Below, piece by piece: positions 1 through 7,675 of a stretch of 64,000 nt of DNA (positions are counted from its first letter, which is position 1; every line of letters starts with the position of its first letter). The stretch lies in contig CAVOJD010000015.1 in assembly GCA_963696075.1 (NCBI GenBank), positions 248,001 to 312,000 of the forward strand, read 5' to 3'. The notes under the pieces were generated by a model. That model saw only the letters and a program-made list of their open reading frames with translations, was not told the DNA's origin and ran no database searches. The stretch comes from CAJQQK01 sp963696075. GTDB taxonomy: Bacteria; Pseudomonadota; Alphaproteobacteria; Rhizobiales; Hyphomicrobiaceae. The position numbers and the translations under genes were made by a program.

Positions 1-600
1 CTCGAGCAAAGCGCGGACGGGTCGGATTTTGCGCCTCTGGTGGCGGCTGCGCTGGCGGTCGAGCTTGCCAATCAGCGCGGGATCAAAGTGCAGGTCATGA
101 TGCCTTATGCCGACCGGCTGGGGCGGCTTGGCGATTGGTACGTGCAGCTTTGGGCGGAGAGCCTTGGCAAGGATGGCAAGGGGACGACGCCGCTTGGCTG
201 CCTCGGTCCGCTGGATCAGCACAGCCAGCTGCAGTTGTTCATGGATGGGCCGAAGGAGCATTATCTGACGTTCGTGCGCCAGCCGATGGCAGGGATGGGG
301 CCGAGGATTGACGCGGAGCTTGCCAAGCGCGCGGGCATCGATGTGCTTGCCGACAAGACGATCGGCGATCTGGTCGGTGCGCAGAGCCACGCGGTGCCGC
401 AGGCGCTGATGCAGGCCGGGCGACCAGTGAGGATATTCGAGCTGCCAGGCCTTGACGAAGAGGTCATGGGCGCATTGCTTATGCATTTCATGCTCGAGAC
501 GATTCTCGCGGGCTGGCTGTTCGGCGTCGACCCGTTCGATCAGCCGGCGGTGGAACTCGGCAAGGTGCTGACGCGGCAGCGGCTGAGCGGTGAGATCTGA
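1..600 (+). CDS. pgi: Glucose-6-phosphate isomerase, 3' part
   Basis: The frame is open from base 1, so the 5' end lies outside the window. About 199 C-terminal residues remain. They carry the Pgi signature around GTTPLG, the run DQHSQLQLFMDGP that includes the conserved catalytic-region His, and the C-terminal block with GVDPFDQPAVE and a Lys near the end. The enzyme interconverts glucose-6-phosphate and fructose-6-phosphate in the cytoplasm. It ends with TGA, 79 bases before the chosen mutL start. Recognition comes from family motifs seen in the translation; the identity is firm although the gene is incomplete. Confidence 0.93.
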   Translation, partial: LEQSADGSDFAPLVAAALAVELANQRGIKVQVMMPYADRLGRLGDWYVQLWAESLGKDGKGTTPLGCLGPLDQHSQLQLFMDGPKEHYLTFVRQPMAGMGPRIDAELAKRAGIDVLADKTIGDLVGAQSHAVPQALMQAGRPVRIFELPGLDEEVMGALLMHFMLETILAGWLFGVDPFDQPAVELGKVLTRQRLSGEI

Positions 601-679
601 TTTGGGACGGTAACGGCGTTCTTGGTGTTGCGTAGCCCCGGCCGTTGAGCGGTGCGTCTTGAAAAGGCGGAGGGTTACG

Positions 680-2542
680 TTGGCAATCCGACAGTTGAGG
701 CCTGAGACGATCAACCGGATCGCGGCCGGCGAGGTAATCGAGCGTCCGGCGAGCGTGGTCAAGGAACTCGTCGAGAACGCGATCGATGCGGGTGCCGACT
801 GGATCGAGGTGGTTGCTGCCGGCGGCGGCATATCGCTGATCCGGGTGAGCGACAACGGGTCGGGCATGGACGAGGCGGACCTCGCGCTTGCGATCGAGCG
901 GCACGCCACCTCCAAACTCAGCGATGACGACCTGTTCGATATCCGCTGCCTCGGCTTTCGCGGTGAGGCGCTGCCCTCGATCGGTTCGATCGCGTGGCTG
1001 TCGATTGCTTCGCGCTCCAAGGCGAGCGGGCGGGCGCACGAGATCATCGTCGATCGCGGCGCGCGCGGCGAGATCCGGCCGGCGGCGGTGGACCAGGGCA
1101 CGCGGGTTGAAGTGCGGGAACTGTTCTCGGCGACGCCGGCGCGGCTCAAGTTCCTGAAGTCGGAGCGGGCGGAGAACATGGCGATCGCGGATGTCGTCAA
1201 GCGACTCGCGATGGCGCATCCCGAAGTCGAGATGACGCTTGCGACGGGCGAGCGCACGGGGCTTCGGTTCCAGCGGGTGACGCGGGACCGTGACGGGCTG
1301 TTGAAGCGGCTCTCCAAGATCATGGGCCGCGATTTCCTGAGCGATGCGCGGGCTGTCGAGGCGGTGCGCGACGATGTCGAGGTGACCGGGTTCATCGGAC
1401 TGCCGACGCTGAACCGGGGCGATCAGACGTTGCAGTTCCTGTTCGTCAACGGGCGGCCGGTGCGCGACAAGGTGCTGGTTGGGGCGGTCAGGGCGGCGTA
1501 CGGGGATTTTCTGCCGAAGGGGCGGCATCCGTTGGCGGCACTGTTTCTCAAACTCGATCCGCGGGACGTCGACGTCAACGTGCATCCGACGAAGGCGGAA
1601 GTTCGGTTTCGCGATGCGGGCCGGGTGAGGGGGCTGATCATCTCGGCGCTGCGGCACACGCTGGAGGAGGCGGGGCATCTGGCGAGTGCGGGCGGGGGGC
1701 GCAGCGCGGTCGATCTTGCATTCGTTTTTGCAGCCGGCGCGGGGGCTGGCAGCGGAGCGGGGCATGCGCCGATGCCGCACGGGGGACCGGCTGGGGGATG
1801 GGCTGCTGGATGGTCTGGGCCGTCGCGGCCGATGCACATCGCGCCGGGGCTGGCGGAGGCATCGCAGGCGCCGTTCGATGCGGTCTCAGGCTATAGCGGG
1901 CGGGTCGAGGCTGTTGGCGACTTGCCGGCTGGCCCGGAGGCGGCCCCTGAGATGGGGGACAGCCAGCCGCTGGGTGCGGTCAGGGCGCAAGTGCATGAGA
2001 ACTACATCATTGCCCAGACGCCGCAGTCGATCGTGATCGTCGACCAGCATGCGGCCCACGAGCGGCTCGTCTATCAGCGCATGAAGGCGATGCTGGAGGC
2101 GGGGGGTGTTGCCCGGCAAGGGGTGCTGATCCCGGAGATCGTGGCGCTCGATGACGATGAGATCGCGCTGATCGAGGACGCGCGCGAGGAGCTTGAGCAA
2201 TTGGGGCTGGTGATCGAGCGGTTCGGGGTCGATGCCGTTGCGGTCCGCGAGACGCCGGCGCTGTTGGGCCAGGCGGATATCGCGGGCCTTGTGAAGGATC
2301 TTGCAGGCGAGTTGCGCGAAGCGGGCGTGTCGGGCCTGTTGAAGGAGCGGCTGGAGGCCGTGTGCTCGACGATGGCGTGTCACGGCTCGGTGCGATCGGG
2401 GCGCCGGCTGACGGGGCAGGAGATGGATGCGTTGTTGCGCGAGATGGAGCGCACGCCGGGATCGGGGCAGTGCAATCACGGGCGGCCGACGTACATCGAG
2501 TTGAAGCTCGGGGATATTGAACGGCTGTTTCACAGGCGGTGA
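680..2542 (+). CDS. mutL: DNA mismatch repair protein MutL
   Basis: This 620-residue protein couples mismatch recognition by MutS to strand cleavage or excision. The N-terminal GHKL ATPase shows ENAIDAGA (catalytic Glu near residue 32), DNGSGM, RHATSK and GFRGEAL. A Gly/Ala/Pro-rich linker lies around residues 340-430. The C-terminal dimerisation domain holds DQHAAHERLVYQ near residue 455, ACHGSVRSG and QCNHGRP. I chose TTG at 680 because GGAGGG lies 5 bases upstream and the family normally starts with AIRQL; an upstream TTG at 659 is in frame but adds only basic residues. In the DQHA(X)2E(X)4E endonuclease motif the last Glu is Gln here. Confidence 0.95.
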   Translation: MAIRQLRPETINRIAAGEVIERPASVVKELVENAIDAGADWIEVVAAGGGISLIRVSDNGSGMDEADLALAIERHATSKLSDDDLFDIRCLGFRGEALPSIGSIAWLSIASRSKASGRAHEIIVDRGARGEIRPAAVDQGTRVEVRELFSATPARLKFLKSERAENMAIADVVKRLAMAHPEVEMTLATGERTGLRFQRVTRDRDGLLKRLSKIMGRDFLSDARAVEAVRDDVEVTGFIGLPTLNRGDQTLQFLFVNGRPVRDKVLVGAVRAAYGDFLPKGRHPLAALFLKLDPRDVDVNVHPTKAEVRFRDAGRVRGLIISALRHTLEEAGHLASAGGGRSAVDLAFVFAAGAGAGSGAGHAPMPHGGPAGGWAAGWSGPSRPMHIAPGLAEASQAPFDAVSGYSGRVEAVGDLPAGPEAAPEMGDSQPLGAVRAQVHENYIIAQTPQSIVIVDQHAAHERLVYQRMKAMLEAGGVARQGVLIPEIVALDDDEIALIEDAREELEQLGLVIERFGVDAVAVRETPALLGQADIAGLVKDLAGELREAGVSGLLKERLEAVCSTMACHGSVRSGRRLTGQEMDALLREMERTPGSGQCNHGRPTYIELKLGDIERLFHRR

Positions 2543-2783
2543 AGGCGCGGCTGGGGCGCCGGGCTCTTGGCGGATATCGATCCGTTCAGCAGGCTGACAA
2601 TGGTCGCGTCACGATGGATCGACTGAGAAGAAGCGTTTTGCAGGGTTTTCGCGCCAGCCGACAGCAGCCAGCACCATTTGCAGCCGACGTACCCCGTCGG
2701 GATGTTGCATCGCGGCGGGTCGATTTTGCAATGCAGCATGGTAAGGTGTATGTCGTTACCTCAAACACCTGATTCCCCTCAAT

Positions 2784-4409
2784 ATGGATACATGCTTCGT
2801 GGCAAAGTCGATGCTTGCGATGTTCGCCGACGTTATTGATCGGGCCAACCGCAAGACGGCGCAGGGCGCCGATTTCACCCTGGACAGGATCAAGATCGAG
2901 GTGTTGGCGGGCCTGACCGTGGCACTGGCGCTGGTGCCGGAGGCGGTGGCGTTCGCCTTCGTTGCAGGCGTGCATCCGCTGGTCGGGCTCTATGCTGCGT
3001 TCATCGTCGGGCTGATCACGGCGGTGATCGGTGGCCGGCCGGGCATGATTTCAGGCGCGACGGGGGCGCTGGCGGTCGTGATGGTGTCGCTGGTTGCCAA
3101 ACACGGGGTTGAATATCTCTTCGCCACCGTTGTGTTGATGGGCATCATGCAGGTGGCGGCTGGGGTGTTCAGGCTTGGCAAATTCATGCGGCTGGTGCCG
3201 CATCCCGTGATGCTGGGTTTCGTCAACGGGCTCGCGATCGTGATCTTCATGGCGCAGTTGACGCAGTTCCAGGTCGCCGGTGCTGACGGGGACAAGGTCT
3301 GGATGAGTGGTTGGCCGCTCGTTGTCATGCTGGCGCTGGTCGTTTTGACGATGGCGATCATTCACTTCATCCCGAAAGTGACGAATGCGATCCCGGCGCC
3401 GCTGGCGGGCATCGGGCTGGTGGCGGCGCTGGTGATCCTGTTCGGCATCGACGTGCCGCGGGTCGGTGATCTGGCCTCGATCAAGGGCGGACTGCCGACG
3501 CTCCATATTCCGATGGTGCCGCTCAATCTCGAAACGCTCGAGATCATCTTCCCCTACGCGCTGATCCTGGCGGCGATCGGGTTGATCGAGAGCCTGCTGA
3601 CGTTGAACCTCGTCGGCGAGATCACGGAGAAGCGGGGGGGCGCCTCGCAGGAGTGCATCGCGCAGGGCGTTGCCAACACGGTGACCGGCTTCTTCGGGGG
3701 GATGGGCGGTTGTGCGATGATCGGTCAGTCCATGATCAACGTGAAGTCGGGCGGGCGGACGCGGTTGTCCGGTATCTCGGCTGCGTTGTTTCTGCTGGTG
3801 TTTATCGTTTTTGCTTCAGGCCTGATCGAGCAGATCCCGCTGGCGGCGCTGGTCGGTGTGATGATGATGGTGGTGATCGGCACGTTTGCCTGGCAGAGCC
3901 TGACGATCCTTGGGCGGATTCCGCTGACGGACGCGCTGGTCATGATCCTGGTGACGATCGTGACCGTCATCAGTGATCTCGCGATTGCGGTTATCGTTGG
4001 CGTGATCGTGTCGGCGCTTTGCTATGCGTGGAACAACGCGACGCGGATCCATGCGCGAACGGAGACGACCGAGGAGGGCGCGAAGCTCTACCAGATCGAG
4101 GGGCCGCTGTTCTTCGGTTCGGTTGCAGGCTTCGATGAATTGTTTGATCCGGCGGTTGATCCCGACGTGACGATTGTGGACTTCCTCAACAGCCGCGTGG
4201 TGGATCAATCAGCGTTGCAGGCGATCGAGACGCTGGCGGCAAAGTACGAAGCGCGGGGCAAGACGCTGCAGCTCAGGCACTTGTCGCGGGACTGCCATCG
4301 CCTGCTCAATCGGGCCGGGCAGTTGATGGTCGATTCAGATGATGATCCCGATTACGGGCTGGCGGTCGACTATTCGATCAAGACGGGCGTGATGGGCGGC
4401 GGGCACTAG
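2784..4409 (+). CDS. SulP-family anion permease with STAS domain
   Basis: This 541-residue inner-membrane protein has the SulP fold. The first core helix region reads GLTVALALVPEAVAFAF, followed by about ten to twelve hydrophobic segments to residue 420, then a C-terminal cytoplasmic STAS domain (about 430-540) that begins after ATRIHART. Families of this type move sulfate, bicarbonate or other anions; the substrate cannot be told from sequence. Start codons at 2784, 2811 and 2820 are all in frame and none has a strong ribosome-binding site. The gene converges on rsmD, and its TAG stop is the first triplet of a palindromic element. Confidence 0.88.
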   Translation: MDTCFVAKSMLAMFADVIDRANRKTAQGADFTLDRIKIEVLAGLTVALALVPEAVAFAFVAGVHPLVGLYAAFIVGLITAVIGGRPGMISGATGALAVVMVSLVAKHGVEYLFATVVLMGIMQVAAGVFRLGKFMRLVPHPVMLGFVNGLAIVIFMAQLTQFQVAGADGDKVWMSGWPLVVMLALVVLTMAIIHFIPKVTNAIPAPLAGIGLVAALVILFGIDVPRVGDLASIKGGLPTLHIPMVPLNLETLEIIFPYALILAAIGLIESLLTLNLVGEITEKRGGASQECIAQGVANTVTGFFGGMGGCAMIGQSMINVKSGGRTRLSGISAALFLLVFIVFASGLIEQIPLAALVGVMMMVVIGTFAWQSLTILGRIPLTDALVMILVTIVTVISDLAIAVIVGVIVSALCYAWNNATRIHARTETTEEGAKLYQIEGPLFFGSVAGFDELFDPAVDPDVTIVDFLNSRVVDQSALQAIETLAAKYEARGKTLQLRHLSRDCHRLLNRAGQLMVDSDDDPDYGLAVDYSIKTGVMGGGH

Positions 4410-4468
4410 AGTAATATCCGATCTGACGGAATCGCTTCGCGATCAGCAGATCGGATGAAATTGCTCTA
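4407..4468. repeat. Palindromic intergenic element, copy 1
   Basis: An imperfect inverted repeat is bounded by TAGAG and CTCTA. Inside it ATCCGATCTG (4416-4425) pairs with CAGATCGGAT, and a smaller CGC-TTCG-GCG type stem sits at the centre. The left TAG is the sulP stop codon. Placed between convergent genes, it probably forms a hairpin in either transcript and may act as a two-way terminator, though it lacks a long T-run. Confidence 0.75.
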
Positions 4469-4480
4469 GAATCAATATGA

Positions 4481-4543
4481 TAGAGCATCTTTATCCGACC
4501 ACTTGACCGCGAAAGCGGTCACGTGTGGTCGGATGATGCTCTA
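4481..4543. repeat. Palindromic intergenic element, copy 2
   Basis: A second, better inverted repeat runs from TAGAGCATC to GATGCTCTA. Its middle arms are ATCCGACCAC and GTGGTCGGAT, and the centre is GACCGC-GAAA-GCGGTC, a tetraloop hairpin. The right-hand CTA is the complement of the rsmD stop codon TAG. The outer ends match copy 1 (TAGAG...CTCTA) while the inner stems differ, so the two look like members of one dispersed repeat family. Confidence 0.78.
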
Positions 4544-5107
4544 ATCGGCTGCGATCCATTTCGCGATGGCGATCTGGGTCTGGCCGTAGCGGCGGTGGTC
4601 GATCTCGGTGCAGCCGGGCGGCCATGCAATTTCGACCTTTGCGGATTCTTCGAGGACGATCAGCGCGCCGGTGGCGAGCCAGCCAGCGGTGATGGCAGCG
4701 TTGATGGCCTGCTCGCCGAGGCCTTTGCCGTAAGGGGGGTCGGCGAAGACGAGGTTATAGGCCTTGCCGCGGGCCGGCCGGCCGAGGTCGAGGGCGGAAC
4801 GGCGAAAGAGCGTGGTGACGCCGCCGAGGCCGAGCTTTTCGATATTGGTCTGGATCAGCGCGCGGGCGCTCGCATCGTTCTCGACGAAGACGGCGTGGGC
4901 TGCACCGCGCGACAAGGCTTCGATCCCCAAGGCGCCGGTGCCGGCGAAGAGGTCGAGGACCTGGGCGCCATCAAGGTCGAAATCCTCGATGCCGTGGGCA
5001 AGGATATTGAAGAGCGCTTCGCGTGCGCGGTCCGTGGTCGGGCGGATGCGATCATCCTTCGGGGTGGCGAGTGGACGGCCACGCAAACGGCCTGCGGTAA
5101 TTCTCAT
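4541..5107 (-). CDS. rsmD: 16S rRNA (guanine966-N2)-methyltransferase
   Basis: This 188-residue SAM-dependent methyltransferase modifies G966 of 16S rRNA. It starts MRITAGRLRGRPL, typical of the family, and carries RPTTDRAREALFN, the SAM-binding LDLFAGTGALGIEAL and the catalytic DPPY. I chose ATG at 5107 because family members begin MRI; a GTG at 5119 would add four residues and lies in the first unit of the neighbouring tandem repeat. It is downstream of the pseudouridine synthase on the same strand, a usual alphaproteobacterial pairing, but separated from it by the repeat array. Confidence 0.93.
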   Translation of the reverse strand: MRITAGRLRGRPLATPKDDRIRPTTDRAREALFNILAHGIEDFDLDGAQVLDLFAGTGALGIEALSRGAAHAVFVENDASARALIQTNIEKLGLGGVTTLFRRSALDLGRPARGKAYNLVFADPPYGKGLGEQAINAAITAGWLATGALIVLEESAKVEIAWPPGCTEIDHRRYGQTQIAIAKWIAAD

Positions 5108-5116
5108 TGTTTCGCT

Positions 5117-5564
5117 CACGCTGCTGTTCCGGCGGCCTGAGGCCGCCGGGCAGCTCCGCGGGGGCGCGCCAAGGGCGCGGGTCGCGTTGCTCCCCGACGG
5201 CTGCGCCGTCGAGTGTTTTTGTATTGTCTCACGCTGCTGTTCCGGCGGCCTGAGGCCGCCGGGCAGCTCCGCGGGGGCGCGCCAAGGGCGCGGGTCGCGT
5301 TGCTCCCCGACGGCTGCGCCGTCGAGTGTATTTGTATTGTCTCACGCTGCTGTTCCGGCGGCCTGAGGCCGCCGGGCAGCTCGGCGGGGGCGCGCCAAGG
5401 GCGCGGGTCGCGTTGCTCCCCGACGGCTGCGCCGTCGAGTGTATTTGTATTGTCTCACGCTGCTGTTCCGGCGGCTTGAGGCCGCCGGCGGCGAGCCTTT
5501 CGGCGCAGGGGGCGCGGCCAAAGGGCGCGGGTCGCGTTGCTCCCCGGGTTCGCAGGCGAACCCG
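5117..5564. repeat. 113-bp tandem repeat array between rluB-type gene and rsmD
   Basis: Three units of exactly 113 bp start at 5117, 5230 and 5343 and are almost identical (one or two substitutions), followed by a diverged fourth unit from 5456. Each full unit holds two hairpins: CCGGCGGCC-TGA-GGCCGCCGG (5129-5149 in unit 1) and CGACGGC-TGC-GCCGTCG (5195-5211), the latter followed by a T-rich stretch. Unit 4 replaces the second hairpin with GGGTTCGC-A-GGCGAACCC. The unit begins with bases resembling the region just upstream of the rsmD start. No gene is supported inside it; bases 5565-5690 also hold nothing I recognise. Confidence 0.9.
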
Positions 5565-5690
5565 ATTGGCGGTGGTGGGTGGCGGTCGCGTTGCTGCCTC
5601 AGTTCGCGGGCGGACGCGATTGGTGGGTGGGGTTGTGGCCGTCATGGGTGTGGTTGGTGGCATGGTGTTCGTTCGTGCGGCCTTTACGCG

Positions 5691-6968
5691 TTACGTCCGG
5701 CGCGGTGGTTTGCGGTCGGAGGTGGGGCGCTTGTTCGCAGGCGGTCTCGGTCTGGCGGGCCTGCGCTGGGTTGGTGCGGCGACGGGTTCGTCGTCCGCGG
5801 TGAGTTTGAATTGCTCGGCAAGGCGGGGGCCCAACTGGTCAATCAGGGTCTTGCGGCGGACCTGCTCGACGGTGCCGGGTTTCAGGTCGAGGAGCTGGAA
5901 GGGGCCGAAGGAGACGCGGATCAGGCGGTTCACGTCGAGTTCGAGGCTTGCGAGGATCTTGCGCACTTCGCGGTTCTTGCCCTCGCGCAGGCCGATCGTC
6001 AGCCAGACATTCAGGCCCTGACGGCTGTCGAGGGTGGCTTCGATGGGGCCGTAGTGGATGCCGTCGATGGAGACGCCGTCCTTGAGCTTGTCGAGGTCGG
6101 CCTGGGTGATGGTCTTGCCGGGCTGGACGTGGGCGCGGACGCGGTAGCGGCGCAGCCAGCCGGTGGCGGGGAGTTCGAGGAAGCGGGCCAACTCGCCGTC
6201 GGTGGTGAGCAGGAGGAGGCCTTCGGTGTTGAAGTCGAGGCGGCCGATCGAGACGACGCGGGGCATGTCGTCGGGGAGGCTCTCGAAGACGGTCGGGCGG
6301 CCTTCGGGATCGCGATGGGTGGTGACGAGACCTTTCGGTTTGGCATAGCGCCAGATCATCGTCGGTTCGGCATCGGGCAAGGGGGCGCCGTCGACGAGGA
6401 TGCGGTCTTTCGGCGTTACGTCGAGGGCGGGGGAGGTGATGGTGTCGCCGTTGACCTTGACGCGGCCGTCCGTGATCCAGCGTTCGGCATCGCGGCGCGA
6501 ACAAAGGCCCGCGCGGGCCATCGCCTTGGCAATGCGCATGGTCTCGGTGGGGCGGCCGCTTGGGGGACGCGCGGGGCGTCTCGGGCGGGTGTCACGGGGG
6601 GCGGCGGCGTGAGGGCTGGTCGGCGACGGCGCCGCGTCCCTGGTGGCGGTGCGTTTGCCGGCGCGCTGAGGTCTGTTTGTGCGGGCCTGCGCTTCATCGC
6701 TGTGGCGGCGGCCGGGCTTGGCTTTGCGGCTGGGCCGATTGGGCGGCGTGTCGCTGCGGGAGGCTGCGTTGCGGGGCGTCTTGCCGGAGGCACTGGCGGA
6801 GGGCCGGGCTTGAGCCTTTCCTGGGGGCTTGCCATGAGCCTGGTCCGGGGCCTGTCCGGGGGCTGTTCTCGGAGCCGTTCTCGGAGCCGTTCTGGGGGCC
6901 TTTCCTGTAGGCCTGCCTTGTGCTGGCGCGGTGCGGCCCTGATGCGGTCGTTTCGGTGTTCTGGGCAT
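5691..6968 (-). CDS. RsuA/RluB-family rRNA pseudouridine synthase
   Basis: This 425-residue protein converts a specific rRNA uridine to pseudouridine. The S4 RNA-binding domain (about 143-190) starts with MRIAKAMARAGLCSRRDAE, and the catalytic domain carries GRLDFNTEGLLLLT with the catalytic Asp, then NREVRKIL and VNRLIRVSFGP. It is closest in layout to RluB, which targets 23S rRNA. The first 140 residues are a low-complexity Pro/Ala/Arg region, including four APRTAPRT-like units, and a basic tail follows residue 385; both look disordered. Family members of about 250 residues lack these extensions. Confidence 0.9.
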   Translation of the reverse strand: MPRTPKRPHQGRTAPAQGRPTGKAPRTAPRTAPRTAPGQAPDQAHGKPPGKAQARPSASASGKTPRNAASRSDTPPNRPSRKAKPGRRHSDEAQARTNRPQRAGKRTATRDAAPSPTSPHAAAPRDTRPRRPARPPSGRPTETMRIAKAMARAGLCSRRDAERWITDGRVKVNGDTITSPALDVTPKDRILVDGAPLPDAEPTMIWRYAKPKGLVTTHRDPEGRPTVFESLPDDMPRVVSIGRLDFNTEGLLLLTTDGELARFLELPATGWLRRYRVRAHVQPGKTITQADLDKLKDGVSIDGIHYGPIEATLDSRQGLNVWLTIGLREGKNREVRKILASLELDVNRLIRVSFGPFQLLDLKPGTVEQVRRKTLIDQLGPRLAEQFKLTADDEPVAAPTQRRPARPRPPANKRPTSDRKPPRRT

Positions 6969-7040
6969 CGGGGCAAAATCCGGTTATCGGTGGTGGAGAG
7001 CGTCCAGGCAGTGGGCCGCGCGGGCGAATGGAGCGCCGTT

Positions 7041-7505
7041 ATGACATCTCAGCCGCTGAACCGCCATATGGCTCTCGCGCTCAAGGAGGCGGAAGCGGCG
7101 GGTGCGCGCGGTGAAGTGCCGGTCGGCGCGGTGCTGGTGGCGCCGGATGGGCGGCCGTTTGCATCTGATGGCAACCGGATGCGGGAGATGAACGACCCGA
7201 CGGCGCACGCGGAAATGCTGGTTATTCGCCATGCCTGCCGGGCGACGGGGTCGGAACGGCTGATCGGATTTGATCTCTATGTGACGCTGGAGCCGTGCAC
7301 GATGTGTGCGGCGGGGATTTCGTTTGCGCGGATAAGGCGGCTCTATTTCGGGGCGGGCGATCCGAAGGCCGGCGGGGTGGAGCATGGCGCTGCGTTCTTT
7401 TCGCGCGCGACGTGCCACCATGCGCCCGAGGTCTACGGGGGCATAGCCGAGGCGGCGGCGGCGGACCTGCTCAAGCGGTTTTTCGCGCAGCGGCGCGGTC
7501 ATTGA
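7041..7505 (+). CDS. tadA: tRNA-specific adenosine-34 deaminase
   Basis: This 154-residue zinc enzyme makes inosine at the wobble position of tRNA-Arg(ACG). The zinc and proton-shuttle motif TAHAEM and the second zinc motif PCTMCA are both present, along with EVPVGAVLV near the start. ATG at 7041 gives the normal family length and has GGAG about 8 bases upstream. The frame stays open far upstream through the repeat array, but that extension overlaps the opposite-strand pseudouridine synthase and is not real. The gene is divergent from that synthase. Confidence 0.95.
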   Translation: MTSQPLNRHMALALKEAEAAGARGEVPVGAVLVAPDGRPFASDGNRMREMNDPTAHAEMLVIRHACRATGSERLIGFDLYVTLEPCTMCAAGISFARIRRLYFGAGDPKAGGVEHGAAFFSRATCHHAPEVYGGIAEAAAADLLKRFFAQRRGH

Positions 7506-7675
7506 ATTGGGCGTTTGCGGACATTTTCATGGCGCAACGGCAACGTCCAGCGTGTGCTGTCCGGGCTGCGAGGTGTCGGGCGTCGCGGGGGCGATGTCGT
7601 CATGGTAAGCACAGGGATAAGAGATCAGGGATGGCGGCTGCGGTGCAGGCGCGATGATTGTGACGGGGTTCGGTC

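Noticed and set aside
488..1837. 449-codon open frame opposite mutL
   Set aside because: Composition is Arg/Pro-rich as expected from the complement of a GC-rich gene, with no motifs; mutL is certain.
5213..5479. Repeated peptides (LFRRPEAAGQ-type) read from the 113-bp array
   Set aside because: The unit length is not a multiple of three, so the same peptide appears in shifting frames; the array is better explained as non-coding repeats.
5439..7040. Long open frame upstream of and in frame with tadA (688 codons in all)
   Set aside because: It runs antisense through the pseudouridine synthase and the repeat array; GC-rich sequence leaves frames open. The tadA family start and ribosome-binding site are at 7041.
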